Below are positions 25,567 to 34,489 of a stretch of DNA of 64,000 bases, in pieces; within the stretch, counting starts at the first letter, position 1; every line of letters begins with the position of its first letter. The translations under genes and the position numbers were made by a program. The stretch covers positions 1 through 64,000 of the forward strand of contig JAKPCT010000078.1 in assembly GCA_029553165.1 (NCBI GenBank). Reading direction: 5' to 3'. Origin of the DNA: Bacillota bacterium. GTDB lineage: Bacteria > Bacillota > UBA4882 > UBA8346. The notes under the pieces were generated by a model. That model did not search any database. It was not told the origin of the DNA and worked only from the letters and a program-made list of their open reading frames with translations.

Positions 25567-27465
25567 ATGAAAGTAATTTTTCCTGACAACAGTGTTCGCG
25601 AATATTCAGACGGAACAACGGCGCTGGAAATCGCTAAATCAATCAGTGAACGATTGGCCAAAGAAGTGATTGCCGCTAAGGTCAATGAGGAGTTAGTTGA
25701 CCTGAATAAAAAGCTTGATGGAGAAGTTTCCCTGCGATTAATCAAAACGGATGATCCGGAAGGGTTAGAGGTTTTACGGCATACTGCGGCGCACGTGATG
25801 GCCCAGGCAGTATTGCGATTATATCCTGATACGAAGTTAGCAATTGGTCCGGCCATCGACAATGGCTTCTATTATGATTTTGACCTGCCGGAGTCTCTGA
25901 AGCCTGAAGATTTAGAGAAGATCGAGGCCGAGATGGCCAAGATTATTGCGGCGGATTTTCCGGTGGAACGTTATGAAATGCCAAAGCAGGAAGCTTTGGA
26001 CTATTTCAGGAGTAAAGGCGAGAAGTATAAAATAGAGTTAGTCGAAGGCTTAGAAGATGGAAATATCTCATTTTATAAGCAGGGTGAATTTACTGACCTC
26101 TGCCGGGGACCACATTTACCCAGTACGGGCCGGTTAAAAGCGTTTAAATTGATGTCGATTGCCGGCGCATACTGGCGCGGTGATTCTTCCCGGGAGATGT
26201 TGCAACGGATTTACGGGACAGCTTTTCCAAGTAAGAAAGCACTGGATGAGTATTTATTCAAGCTGGAAGAGGCGAAGAAGCGCGACCATCGTAAGTTGGG
26301 CCGGGAGTTGGATCTTTATGATCTTTTAGATGAAGGGCCTGGTTTCCCGTTTTTTATGCCGAAAGGAATGGTCCTAAGGAATATCTTAGAGGACTATTGG
26401 CGCCAGGAACACCGCAAACGGGGTTACCAGGAGATTAAAACGCCGATTATTTTAAATGAAGAACTGTGGCACCGTTCCGGTCATTGGGATCATTATCAGG
26501 AGAATATGTACTTTACCAAGATTGATGAGGGTAATTTTGCGGTAAAACCGATGAACTGTCCCGGAGGAATGTTGGTCTATAAACGTAAGTTGCATTCCTA
26601 TAAAGATCTGCCGCAACGGATGGCGGAGCTTGGGTTGGTCCACCGGCATGAGTTGTCAGGGGCTTTGCACGGTTTGATGCGGGTTCGGTGTTTTACTCAG
26701 GATGATGCTCACATCTTTATGACTCCGGATCAGATTAAAGACGAAGTTTTGGGTGTCATTGAACTGATCGATGATTTCTATAAAGTATTTGGCTTTAATT
26801 ATCATGTTGAGTTATCTACCAGGCCTGAAAAATCGATGGGTACTGAAGAACAATGGGAGACTGCCACCAAAGCCTTGCAGGAGGCGCTGAATGCCCGCAA
26901 TATGGACTATCGAATCAATGAAGGCGACGGCGCTTTCTATGGGCCGAAGATTGATTTCCATCTCGAGGATTCGATCGGCAGGACCTGGCAATGCGGGACA
27001 ATCCAACTTGACTTCCAAATGCCGGAACGGTTTGATCTGACTTATGTCGGATCTGATGGTGAAAAACACCGGCCGGTAATGATTCACCGGGTGGTCTTTG
27101 GTAGTATTGAAAGGTTCATTGCTATTTTGACGGAGCATTATGCCGGAGCATTTCCAACTTGGTTAGCGCCGGTACAGGTCAAACTGTTACCGATCAGTGA
27201 GGCACAGCACCCCAGAGTGTTAGAGATTGAAAAACAATTGGAGGATCAAGGTATCCGGGTTGAGCTTGATCTGCGCAATGAGAAGATTGGGTATAAGATC
27301 AGAGAGGCTCAGTTGCAAAAGATCCCTTATATGCTTGTTATTGGTGAGCGGGAAGTTGAGACTGGTACAGTAGCAGTCCGCTCCAGAAAAGATGGGGATT
27401 TAGGTACAATGCAACTGAATGAGCTTATCGAGCGAATTTTAAACCAGGTTAAAGCGCATCAATAA
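25567..27465 (+). CDS. thrS: Threonyl-tRNA synthetase
   Basis: A 632-residue class II synthetase charging tRNA-Thr. It has an N-terminal TGS domain (1-60), the tRNA-SAD editing domain with HTAAHVMAQAV and the late CRGPH, and a catalytic core with motif 2 (VHRHELSGALHGLMRVRCF) and a C-terminal anticodon-binding domain (about 535-632). The zinc ligand Cys is in KPMNCPGGM. The ATG at 25567 follows GGAAGGAG and lies after the T-box terminator; upstream in-frame starts lie inside the riboswitch. Confidence 0.98.
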   Translation: MKVIFPDNSVREYSDGTTALEIAKSISERLAKEVIAAKVNEELVDLNKKLDGEVSLRLIKTDDPEGLEVLRHTAAHVMAQAVLRLYPDTKLAIGPAIDNGFYYDFDLPESLKPEDLEKIEAEMAKIIAADFPVERYEMPKQEALDYFRSKGEKYKIELVEGLEDGNISFYKQGEFTDLCRGPHLPSTGRLKAFKLMSIAGAYWRGDSSREMLQRIYGTAFPSKKALDEYLFKLEEAKKRDHRKLGRELDLYDLLDEGPGFPFFMPKGMVLRNILEDYWRQEHRKRGYQEIKTPIILNEELWHRSGHWDHYQENMYFTKIDEGNFAVKPMNCPGGMLVYKRKLHSYKDLPQRMAELGLVHRHELSGALHGLMRVRCFTQDDAHIFMTPDQIKDEVLGVIELIDDFYKVFGFNYHVELSTRPEKSMGTEEQWETATKALQEALNARNMDYRINEGDGAFYGPKIDFHLEDSIGRTWQCGTIQLDFQMPERFDLTYVGSDGEKHRPVMIHRVVFGSIERFIAILTEHYAGAFPTWLAPVQVKLLPISEAQHPRVLEIEKQLEDQGIRVELDLRNEKIGYKIREAQLQKIPYMLVIGEREVETGTVAVRSRKDGDLGTMQLNELIERILNQVKAHQ

Positions 27466-27478
27466 CTAAGTAATGATT

Positions 27479-27510
27479 GAAAATGAGAAAATTATTTCTC
27501 ATTTTCTTAT
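27479..27510 (+). terminator. Terminator after thrS
   Basis: GAAAATGAGAAA (27479-27490) pairs with TTTCTCATTTTC (27495-27506), followed by T-rich sequence. Confidence 0.75.
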
Positions 27511-27589
27511 TTTCATTATCTTAAGTTAACTCTATAATTATAAGTAGGATCTACCGAAGAAACTAGTAAGAAGTAAGGGAGGGAACAGA

Positions 27590-28225
27590 ATGTTTGTTAA
27601 AGATTTTATGTCGACCAACCTAGTTGTTACTACTGAAGATACAACGATTAACGAAGCTGGGGAACAGATGCGGAAGAACAATCTGGCCAGGTTGCCGGTG
27701 GTAAGAGACGGAAAACTGGTTGGAATTATCACCCGTGAAGATTTGCTGAAGGTTACTCCGTCTGCTGCTACGACGTTAAGTGTTTGGGAGCTTAACTATG
27801 TCCTCTCCAAATTGGTAGTTAAAGATGCAATGGCTAAACAGCTGTTCACAATAAGCCCGGAAGCAACTTTAGAAGAAGCCGCTTTATTGATGCGTTCCAA
27901 TGAAGTTGGAGCGTTGCCGGTAGTTGATAACGGACAATTGATTGGAATTATTACCGAATCAGATATCTTTGATGCCTTTTTAGATTTGATGGGATTGAAA
28001 CAGACCGGAGTCCGGCTGACGGTTGATTTGGAAGATCGTATTGGGGCAATCGCCGATCTGACTGATATAATTAAGTCAAAAGGGGTTAATATTATTTCAT
28101 TAGCTTTATTCCATCACAAGTCCGGCGAGTTGGTTTTGCGATTGGATGGCCAGAATACGGCTGAGGTAATCCGGGCGATTGAAGAAAATGGTTATCGAAT
28201 TGTCCATAAAGCTACCTGGGATTAA
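27590..28225 (+). CDS. CBS-pair protein with C-terminal ACT-like domain
   Basis: A 211-residue protein. Two CBS motifs form a Bateman module (about 1-60 and 75-135), each with the MS/AMxxxxxT opening and LVGIITREDL or LIGIITESDI ending. An ACT-like domain fills residues about 140-211 (VRLTVDLEDRIGAIADLTDI). The layout is that of AcuB-type proteins, named for acetoin utilisation; no acuA or acuC is near. CBS modules bind adenine nucleotides, so this is probably an energy or amino-acid sensor. Partner unknown. Confidence 0.85.
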   Translation: MFVKDFMSTNLVVTTEDTTINEAGEQMRKNNLARLPVVRDGKLVGIITREDLLKVTPSAATTLSVWELNYVLSKLVVKDAMAKQLFTISPEATLEEAALLMRSNEVGALPVVDNGQLIGIITESDIFDAFLDLMGLKQTGVRLTVDLEDRIGAIADLTDIIKSKGVNIISLALFHHKSGELVLRLDGQNTAEVIRAIEENGYRIVHKATWD

Positions 28226-28232
28226 AAAATTG

Positions 28233-28261
28233 TTGCCTTTCTTGAAACATTCTGGTATAAT
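28233..28261 (+). promoter_or_regulatory. Sigma-A promoter of rplM-rpsI
   Basis: TTGCCT (28233-28238) and TATAAT (28256-28261) with a 17-base spacer, directly before a hairpin leader. Confidence 0.75.
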
Positions 28262-28267
28262 TTTAAA

Positions 28268-28300
28268 GTCGTATAAATTAATATTGGTACGACCCTTTTT
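28268..28300 (+). ncRNA. Candidate r-protein (L13-type) leader hairpin
   Basis: GTCGTA (28268-28273) pairs with TACGAC (28288-28293), followed by CCTTTTT. It lies at the very start of the rplM transcript, where Bacillota carry an autoregulatory L13 leader. The tail could make it a terminator-type switch. I did not match it base by base to the known leader. Confidence 0.45.
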
Positions 28301-28359
28301 CTCTAAACAAATTTAATTTGATTAGAGAATTAGCAGCATTTATGCAGGGGGGAAATTTG

Positions 28360-28794
28360 ATGAAAACATTCATGCAGAAGCCGGATGAGGTTCAGCGTAA
28401 ATGGTACGTTATCGATGCTGAAGGTAAAACTTTAGGTCGTTTAGCCTCAACGGTAGCCTCGATCTTACGGGGTAAACACAAGCCTAATTTTACACCAAAT
28501 GTTGATTGCGGAGATCATGTAATCATCATTAATGCCGAGAAAGTTGTACTGACCGGCAAAAAAGCGGAGAACAAGATTCACTACACTCACTCATTGTATC
28601 CTGGTGGATTAAAAGAGACCAAATATGGTCAACTTTTAAAGACCAAACCGGAATATGCGTTGTCAAAGACAATTTGGGGAATGCTTCCTCATAACCGCTT
28701 AGGCCGAAAAATGATTAAAAAATTACGGGTTTACCGAGGGAATGAGCACCCACACGCAGCTCAACAACCTGAAGTACTCGAAATAGAGGCCTAA
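28360..28794 (+). CDS. rplM: 50S ribosomal protein L13
   Basis: 144 residues, the normal L13 length. Conserved stretches include [20 protein letters not shown], the [18 protein letters not shown] segment and [19 protein letters not shown]. The ATG at 28360 follows AGGGGGGAA; an upstream in-frame start would add 14 foreign residues. It is followed after 17 bases by rpsI, the universal pairing. Confidence 0.98.
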   Translation: MKTFMQKPDEVQRKWYVIDAEGKTLGRLASTVASILRGKHKPNFTPNVDCGDHVIIINAEKVVLTGKKAENKIHYTHSLYPGGLKETKYGQLLKTKPEYALSKTIWGMLPHNRLGRKMIKKLRVYRGNEHPHAAQQPEVLEIEA

Positions 28795-28811
28795 GAAAGG
28801 AGGAAGAAAAG

Positions 28812-29225
28812 ATGCCAAGAGCAAAGAAAACAACTAAAAATGCAGCATATTATGGTACCGGCAGAAGAAAATGTGCCGTTGCTAAAGTAAGAGTTTTTTC
28901 CGGACAAGGAAATATTATCGTTAACGGTAAACCAGTTGATGAATATTTTGGTCGTAAAGTTTTGGAAATTGTTGTCAAACAACCTTTAGCCATTACTAAT
29001 ACAAATGATAAATATGATATTTACGCCAGTGTTCATGGTGGCGGTAAATCCGGTCAAGCGGGAGCAGTCAGACATGGTATTGCCAGAGCATTATTAAAAG
29101 TGGCTGATGAGTTCCGTGCACCATTGAAGAAAGCCGGTCTTTTGACCCGTGACCCCAGAATGAAAGAACGTCGTAAATACGGTCTTAAAAAAGCAAGAAA
29201 AGCTCCACAATTCTCAAAACGTTAA
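28812..29225 (+). CDS. rpsI: 30S ribosomal protein S9
   Basis: 137 residues with the S9 hallmarks [17 protein letters not shown] near the N-terminus, [15 protein letters not shown] in the middle, and the basic C-terminal tail ending [12 protein letters not shown] that reaches the P-site tRNA. AAAGGAGG precedes the ATG. Co-transcribed with rplM and ended by a strong terminator. Confidence 0.98.
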   Translation: MPRAKKTTKNAAYYGTGRRKCAVAKVRVFSGQGNIIVNGKPVDEYFGRKVLEIVVKQPLAITNTNDKYDIYASVHGGGKSGQAGAVRHGIARALLKVADEFRAPLKKAGLLTRDPRMKERRKYGLKKARKAPQFSKR

Positions 29226-29240
29226 TTATCAAATCAGTCA

Positions 29241-29270
29241 AAAACACGACCCAAAAGGTCGTGTTTTTTT
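29241..29270 (+). terminator. Terminator after rpsI
   Basis: AAAACACGACC (29241-29251) pairs with GGTCGTGTTTT (29257-29267) and runs into Ts. Confidence 0.9.
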
Positions 29271-29326
29271 AAAATTTGAATGCGAGTTGATTTATTTCAC
29301 AGTTGGAGTTGAAGAGGAACGCGAAG

Positions 29327-29989
29327 ATGAACCAGTTTAACAAAAAGGTATTGATCGTCGCCGGGGGTCCAATTGAGACGGAAGTGCTGGAGGCGGAACT
29401 CTCTAAAAAACCTAATCTCATTATAGCGGTTGATTCAGGCGGAAAAATATTATTGAACCTGGAGAAGAAGCCCGATTATTTAATTGGGGATTTTGATTCA
29501 TTACCCCAATCAACCCTGGAACAATTGATCAGTCAGGGGACGGAAGTGTTTAAATATCCTGCCAACAAAGATTATACTGATCTGGAATTGGCATTAGGAC
29601 ATGCGATTACTCTGGGGGCAAAAGAAGTTCGAATTGTTGGCGGGCTGGGAGCCAGATTGGACCATTGCCTGGCAAATATCGGGCTATTGGTTAACGCACT
29701 CGAAAAAGGAGTGCGGGCTACATTGATTGATTACCACCATGAGATGTTTGTTATTGACCAATCGGCGGCCATCGAACCGCGTCAGGGCTGGGCTGTGTCA
29801 TTGGTCCCACTTACTCCTGAAGTTATGGGAGTTACTACTACCAATTTAGCCTTCCCATTAATCGGTGAAACCCTTTATTTCAAACATTCGCGGGGGATCC
29901 ATAATCAATTTACCGGGAAACCGGCCAAGGTCAGCATTGATTCAGGAATATTACTGGTAATTTATTTTCGTGAGGACTACCAAATTTAA
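29327..29989 (+). CDS. thiN: Thiamine pyrophosphokinase
   Basis: About 220 residues. It makes thiamine diphosphate from thiamine and ATP. Signatures are the AVDSGGKIL stretch, PDYLIGDFDSLP and the substrate-binding NKDYTDLELALGHA, with GGLGARLDHCLANI. The ATG at 29327 is preferred to an upstream TTG because GAAGAGG lies at good distance and the protein then starts as in homologues. It stands alone after the rpsI terminator; no TPP riboswitch is present. Confidence 0.92.
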   Translation: MNQFNKKVLIVAGGPIETEVLEAELSKKPNLIIAVDSGGKILLNLEKKPDYLIGDFDSLPQSTLEQLISQGTEVFKYPANKDYTDLELALGHAITLGAKEVRIVGGLGARLDHCLANIGLLVNALEKGVRATLIDYHHEMFVIDQSAAIEPRQGWAVSLVPLTPEVMGVTTTNLAFPLIGETLYFKHSRGIHNQFTGKPAKVSIDSGILLVIYFREDYQI

Positions 29990-30069
29990 TAGATTAAAAT
30001 TTTTAGGCGCAATTACTGAAGTCTCATATCCCCATGATTTTTTGTAAAATAACTCTGAGGGGTTCCCAT

Positions 30070-30099
30070 TTGACTGAAATTTAGAAAACTGTATATAAT
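30070..30099 (+). promoter_or_regulatory. Sigma-A promoter of the mazEF operon
   Basis: TTGACT (30070-30075) and TATAAT (30094-30099) with an 18-base spacer, 45 bases before the antitoxin start. Confidence 0.8.
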
Positions 30100-30143
30100 A
30101 AAGATAGAGATTTATTTCTCAAAGTTGTCCTGGAGGTGGATTG

Positions 30144-30419
30144 ATGGCGCAGGCTAAAAGAATAATGGTCAGTTTGCCCGATAGTCTCCTCCAAGAGGTG
30201 GATGGAATTGTCCGCCGGGAAACGGGGAACCGCAGTGCTTTTGTTCGTGAAGCGATGCTGCGACTGATTGAAGAAAGGCGTCGTCAGGAACGATTGGAGC
30301 GATGTCGAGCCGGCTATCAAAGAATGGGAAGAATCAACCTCATGCTGGCCGAAGATGGATTAGAAGAGGATTCCCGAGACTTTGAAGACTATGAAAATTA
30401 TCTGGTAAAGAGGGAATAA
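30144..30419 (+). CDS. mazE: MazE-type ribbon-helix-helix antitoxin
   Basis: A 91-residue antitoxin. The N-terminal ribbon-helix-helix begins AKRIMVSLPDSLLQEVDGIV and has the turn RSAFVREAMLRLI. The acidic C-terminus (about 65-91) should wrap the toxin. RHH antitoxins also repress their own promoter. The ATG at 30144 is spaced well from GGAGGTGG; a TTG one codon earlier is the alternative. The toxin starts three bases after its stop. Confidence 0.9.
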   Translation: MAQAKRIMVSLPDSLLQEVDGIVRRETGNRSAFVREAMLRLIEERRRQERLERCRAGYQRMGRINLMLAEDGLEEDSRDFEDYENYLVKRE

Positions 30420-30422
30420 ATT

Positions 30423-30770
30423 TTGATCCGTCGCGGAGACATTTATTATGCGAACTTAAACCCGGTTGTTGGCTCGGAACAAGGCGGTCAAAGACCGGTA
30501 CTGATTATTCAAAATGATGTTGGAAACACTTATAGTCCTACTACAATTGTTGCAGCCATCACATCCAGGATTAAACGCGCCAAATTACCGACTCATATTG
30601 AGGTCAGTGCCGCACGTTACCGTTTGGAAAAGGACTCGGTAATCCTCTTGGAGCAGTTGCGTACTATCGATAAACAAAGGTTGAAAGAGAAAATTGACCA
30701 TTTAGATGAAGAGATCATGGACAAAGTTAATCAGGCTTTAGAAATCAGCATCGGATTAAAAGATTTATAA
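30423..30770 (+). CDS. mazF: MazF/EndoA-type mRNA endoribonuclease toxin
   Basis: A 115-residue PemK-family toxin, close to Bacillus EndoA (NdoA), which cuts mRNA at short motifs. Hallmarks are [20 protein letters not shown] at the start, [12 protein letters not shown] with the catalytic Arg, the [11 protein letters not shown] strand and [11 protein letters not shown]. It starts with TTG, three bases after the antitoxin. A strong terminator follows, so the pair is a self-contained operon. Confidence 0.95.
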   Translation: MIRRGDIYYANLNPVVGSEQGGQRPVLIIQNDVGNTYSPTTIVAAITSRIKRAKLPTHIEVSAARYRLEKDSVILLEQLRTIDKQRLKEKIDHLDEEIMDKVNQALEISIGLKDL

Positions 30771-30778
30771 TTTAGGAA

Positions 30779-30818
30779 GGACTGCTCCAAGATGAGTTTT
30801 GGAGCAGTTCATTTTTTA
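30779..30818 (+). terminator. Terminator after mazF
   Basis: GGACTGCTCCAA (30779-30790) pairs with TTGGAGCAGTTC (30799-30810), followed by ATTTTTTATTT. Confidence 0.88.
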
Positions 30819-30931
30819 TTTAAAATTTGCTGTCCGGGCTTTTTAATTGGAATTTAAAGCTAAAAGTATTATGTTATAAGTCATTGTGGTCCCTCATAGT
30901 ATGTTAAATAACTACAGGAGGGAAACTACTA

Positions 30932-31651
30932 ATGAAGCCGGTTATCGGGATCAGTTGTAGCTTCAATCAGCAGCAAAAGATAATAACTTTGAAACAAGAT
31001 TACAGTTTGGCGATCGTCAAAAACGGTGGTCTGCCGGTTTTAATACCAAGAATGGATGAAAAGTCGCTGTTAGAGCAATATAGCATTCAGCTCGACGGTT
31101 TATTACTGTCAGGTGGTGGGGATATTGATCCTGCACTGTATCAAGAGCAGCGGATCAAGTCCCACAGATTAACCAACGTTGATCCGGAGCAGGATCGGTT
31201 TGAGATCGCTCTGTTTCGGTATTTTTTAAAGGAGAAAAAACCAATTTTGGCAATCTGTCGTGGAATGCAAATTCTGAATGTAGGATTGGGGGGTACTTTA
31301 TATCAAGATCTTAGTTTGATGATTTCCAAAGTAGGCTCTCATCAATCGAAGTATCTAAAGAAAGATCTTTTTCATCAAGTGAATTTTAAAGAAGGAACTA
31401 AAATTGCAAAAATTTTAGGGAAAACGCGAATTGTTAATAGCCATCATCATCAGGCGGTTAAGAAATTGGGTCAGGGTTTGATTGTAAGTGGTCATAGTAC
31501 TGACGGAGTTGTCGAAGCGATCGAATTGGAAGGTGAACCTTGGGTTGTAGGAGTCCAATGGCATCCTGAACGCTTGACAACCAGCTACGCTATGTCAGAA
31601 CTCTTTAGGGTGTTTCTCCAACAAGCGTTAATAAAGAGGGAGAGTTATTAA
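30932..31651 (+). CDS. Class I glutamine amidotransferase-like hydrolase (peptidase C26)
   Basis: A 239-residue enzyme of the gamma-glutamyl-GABA hydrolase (PuuD-like) group. The nucleophile Cys is in AICRGMQILN after a short strand, the GGGDIDPALY loop is typical, and the catalytic His-Glu pair is in QWHPERL. It frees glutamate from gamma-glutamyl compounds. GGAGGG precedes the ATG. No puu pathway genes are near, so the substrate is open. Confidence 0.88.
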   Translation: MKPVIGISCSFNQQQKIITLKQDYSLAIVKNGGLPVLIPRMDEKSLLEQYSIQLDGLLLSGGGDIDPALYQEQRIKSHRLTNVDPEQDRFEIALFRYFLKEKKPILAICRGMQILNVGLGGTLYQDLSLMISKVGSHQSKYLKKDLFHQVNFKEGTKIAKILGKTRIVNSHHHQAVKKLGQGLIVSGHSTDGVVEAIELEGEPWVVGVQWHPERLTTSYAMSELFRVFLQQALIKRESY

Positions 31652-31753
31652 TGGGGTTAGAGATGGAAGCGCCGGACTTGACCAACCAATTTATGCTGTG
31701 CTAAGCTTAGATCAAATATAAGCTGGGAAAGTATTAAATTAAAGGAAAAAAAG

Positions 31754-32206
31754 ATGAAAACGATAATTGTAGATTCTGAAACAGCGATGATTGATCTGGG
31801 TAAAAAACTGGGAGCCAATTTGCTCCCTGGTGATCTGTTGTTTCTCTTTGGCGATTTGGGAGCTGGTAAAACAACACTTACTAAAGGAATTGCGCAAGGT
31901 CTGGGGATTGATGAGGTTGTAACCAGTCCGACTTTTCAATTGAAGAAGACCTATATCGGAGAGTATACACTCAATCATTTGGACCTTTACCGGTTACGGA
32001 GTTTGTTTGAGCTTGACATCATTGAACCTGATGAGTTGATTGAAGAAGGGATTACGATTGTTGAATGGGGAAAGATGTTGCTTGATAAATTGCAGACCGA
32101 TTATTTAGAGGTCAAAATTGAGCTGTTGGAATCAGGTTCACGACAGGTGATCTTAATTCCAAGGGGCGCAAGATACCAGAAGTTAGTGGCTGAAATTGCT
32201 ATTTAG
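31754..32206 (+). CDS. tsaE: tRNA t6A synthesis ATPase TsaE
   Basis: A 150-residue P-loop protein needed to cycle the TsaBDE complex. Walker A is GDLGAGKTTLTKGI (about 36-49), followed by SPTFQLKKTY and the HLDLYRL motif; ITIVEWG is also conserved. Short tsaE, tsaB and rimI lie together here, while tsaD is about 9 kb upstream. Confidence 0.95.
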   Translation: MKTIIVDSETAMIDLGKKLGANLLPGDLLFLFGDLGAGKTTLTKGIAQGLGIDEVVTSPTFQLKKTYIGEYTLNHLDLYRLRSLFELDIIEPDELIEEGITIVEWGKMLLDKLQTDYLEVKIELLESGSRQVILIPRGARYQKLVAEIAI

Positions 32207-32257
32207 AATGGACAAGTTGAACTGGAATTACTATCAAAACAGACTGGGAGTTTTTTT

Positions 32258-32971
32258 ATGCTGATATTAGGGATCGAGACGGCAACACCTTGGGGGACCA
32301 TGGCTCTCTGTGATAATGATGATATCATTTTTGAAGTTACAATCAAGATTGCTAAAGGCGGTGGCGAATATCTGCTGGCAACTTTAAACCAACTATTGCA
32401 GAAAGTTGGTAAGGATATTAAAGATATTGAGCTGATTGTTGTTGGGACCGGACCGGGTTCATATACCGGAGTCAGAGTAGGGATGGCAACAGCCCAGGGG
32501 TTGGCAACAAGTTTAAATGTGCCGATAAAAGGGATAAACACATTAAGGATAATTGCCGAAAATTATCGTAACAGTTCAAAATGGATCGCGGTTGCAATTG
32601 ATGCCCGGCGGGAAGAAGTTTATGCCGCGTTGTATGAATCTACCGCGGAGGGATTGATCGAGGTGATCGTGCCGGCAGCGATGACGGTGCGTCAATTTGC
32701 GGAACAATGCCGGGCTTATGACCGGGTAATCATCTGTGGTGATGCAGGTAAAAACTATCAACAGATCTGGAATGAATATCCCAATTTTGCCATTGCTCCA
32801 GTGTACGGAGGTCGTCCTTCGGCAGTATTGGCAATACAAATTATCTATCAGAATCCGCATTATCAGGAAGGGGATCGTGTCTTGACTCCTTCATATCTTC
32901 GAAGGGTTGAGGCAGAGGTCCGGTTAGAGGAGAGATTAAATGCAGGTAACCGTGGAGCGAATGACCATTGA
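32258..32971 (+). CDS. tsaB: tRNA t6A synthesis protein TsaB
   Basis: A 237-residue ASKHA-fold protein, the inactive partner that dimerises with TsaD. The opening LILGIETATPWGTMALCDND and the TGPGSYTGVRVGMATAQGLA segment are diagnostic. It lies 51 bases after tsaE and overlaps rimI by 32 bases, indicating coupled translation. Confidence 0.95.
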   Translation: MLILGIETATPWGTMALCDNDDIIFEVTIKIAKGGGEYLLATLNQLLQKVGKDIKDIELIVVGTGPGSYTGVRVGMATAQGLATSLNVPIKGINTLRIIAENYRNSSKWIAVAIDARREEVYAALYESTAEGLIEVIVPAAMTVRQFAEQCRAYDRVIICGDAGKNYQQIWNEYPNFAIAPVYGGRPSAVLAIQIIYQNPHYQEGDRVLTPSYLRRVEAEVRLEERLNAGNRGANDH

Positions 32972-33389
32972 AGATTTGGAAGCAGTAATTGAGATTGAAG
33001 AGCAGTCGTTTCCGGCTCCATGGTCAAGAAACTCTTTTTTACATGAATTGTTTGAGAATGAAAGAGCGATATATTTGGTTGCCAAAGATTACTCGGGAAA
33101 AGTGGTTGGGTATATTGGAGTCTGGATTATTTTTGATGAGGGACATATTACCAATCTGGCAACACATCCACAGTATCGCCGTTTTGGGATTGGAGAGAAG
33201 TTGATCGATTGTTTAACTCAAGTTTGTAAAGAACAGGGGGTTAAACACCTGACGCTGGAGGTGCGGCGGTCAAATATTCCGGCCCAGAGTCTTTATCAAA
33301 AAGTAGGGTTTGTTCATATGGGAATCAGACGGAAGTATTACCTTGATAATAATGAAGATGCAATTATCATGTGGAAAGGGCCAATCTGA
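32940..33389 (+). CDS. rimI: Ribosomal-protein-alanine N-acetyltransferase RimI
   Basis: A 149-residue GNAT enzyme. The acetyl-CoA loop is QYRRFGIGEKLID and the C-terminal part has SLYQKVGFVHMGIRRKYY, typical of RimI, which acetylates S18 or other N-terminal residues. GAGGAG precedes the ATG at 32940, which lies inside tsaB. The next in-frame ATG (32961) would lose the first strand. Confidence 0.9.
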   Translation: MQVTVERMTIEDLEAVIEIEEQSFPAPWSRNSFLHELFENERAIYLVAKDYSGKVVGYIGVWIIFDEGHITNLATHPQYRRFGIGEKLIDCLTQVCKEQGVKHLTLEVRRSNIPAQSLYQKVGFVHMGIRRKYYLDNNEDAIIMWKGPI

Positions 33390-33578
33390 ATATAAATAAA
33401 AAATATTTTTTCAAAAAGTAGGAATCGGGCGGTGATAGGAGAAATTATTATAATAATATAATTTAACAGAATGGGGCTGTTATCAGAGAGTAAAAGAAGT
33501 CACGGCATCGTTTGTTCGAGTTCAAATAATTACCGCGGGTGTGTTTTAATTAAGAAATACATAAGGGGAGTGGTAAGG
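33390..33578. other. Leader region before phoU
   Basis: AT-rich at first, with TATAAT-like sequence near 33450-33460, then mixed sequence. The frame of phoU stays open through it, but the sequence does not look coding. No tRNA or riboswitch is supported. Confidence 0.4.
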
Positions 33579-34238
33579 ATGATTGAAAACTCAGTTGCTA
33601 AAACGACAAGCATGATCCAGCAAGATTTGTTGCGAATGGGGACGTTAGTAGAAGAAACCATGCGAAATGCAATTAAAGCTTTACGGGATCAGGACACAGA
33701 ATTAGCAAGGGTTGTAATTGAACGGGATGATCTGATCGACAATCTTCAAATTGTAATTGAGGAAGAGATTGAAAGAGTGGTATCGCAACAACCACAAGTC
33801 GGATTTGATCTGCGACGTGACTTTGCAATAGTAAAGATTGTTAATGATTTGGAACGGATTGGTGATTACGCGACTAATATCGCCGAAGTTGTTTTAGAAT
33901 TGAAGAATGATAAATATGTAAAACCGTTGGTTCATATTCCGCAATTGGCATCGGTCGCCATGAATATGATCTCAACGGTTTTAAAAGCTTTTGTAGATAA
34001 AGATCCGGATCTGGCAGAGGCAGTTTGCCGTAAGGATGAAGAAGCAGACAATCTTTATGATGAGATTTGTGATGAACTGATTAAAATATTAGGAAAAAAT
34101 GATATCTCACCCCAGATTGTCTACCAGGCGTCAAGATTTTTATTAGTGGCTGAGTGGCTGGAACGTACTGCCGACCATGCGACTAATATCGGTGAAGAGA
34201 CGATCTATATTTTAACCGGTAAAAGAGTTAAATATTAG
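33579..34238 (+). CDS. phoU: PhoU-family phosphate uptake regulator
   Basis: About 219 residues in two three-helix repeats. Each has the metal-binding acidic motif: VNDLERIGDYATNIAEVV in the first and AEWLERTADHATNIGEETIY in the second. PhoU links the Pst transporter to the PhoR kinase. The ATG at 33579 follows AGGGGAG and gives the normal N-terminus; the frame is open further upstream but without family match. No pst or phoPR genes are in the window. Confidence 0.93.
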   Translation: MIENSVAKTTSMIQQDLLRMGTLVEETMRNAIKALRDQDTELARVVIERDDLIDNLQIVIEEEIERVVSQQPQVGFDLRRDFAIVKIVNDLERIGDYATNIAEVVLELKNDKYVKPLVHIPQLASVAMNMISTVLKAFVDKDPDLAEAVCRKDEEADNLYDEICDELIKILGKNDISPQIVYQASRFLLVAEWLERTADHATNIGEETIYILTGKRVKY

Positions 34239-34263
34239 AATTATAATTAATTTAAACTGTTTA

Positions 34264-34312
34264 AAAGAGGTTGTTGCAATTTTGGTAATTGTAACACCTC
34301 TTTTTTGTTTTA
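34264..34312 (+). terminator. Terminator after phoU
   Basis: AAAGAGGTTGTTGCAATT pairs with AATTGTAACACCTCTTTT and runs into Ts. Confidence 0.85.
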
Positions 34313-34489
34313 CTGTTTAGCAGCGGATTAATTGTTTGATACAAGAGGCTCCATCCAAGGGGCTATGAGACTACAACTCAAACGTTAACTAATGAATCAT
34401 AAACCTTTTTGGACCAACATAAAAATATGCTAAGTAAGAGAGAGATACATAGCAACTGTGTTTAGAGTAAGTGCTGGGGAGGTTTCTGT

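Noticed and set aside
33480-33550. tRNA-like stretch (GTTCGAGTTC) before phoU
   Set aside because: No acceptor stem, D-arm or anticodon arm can be paired around it.
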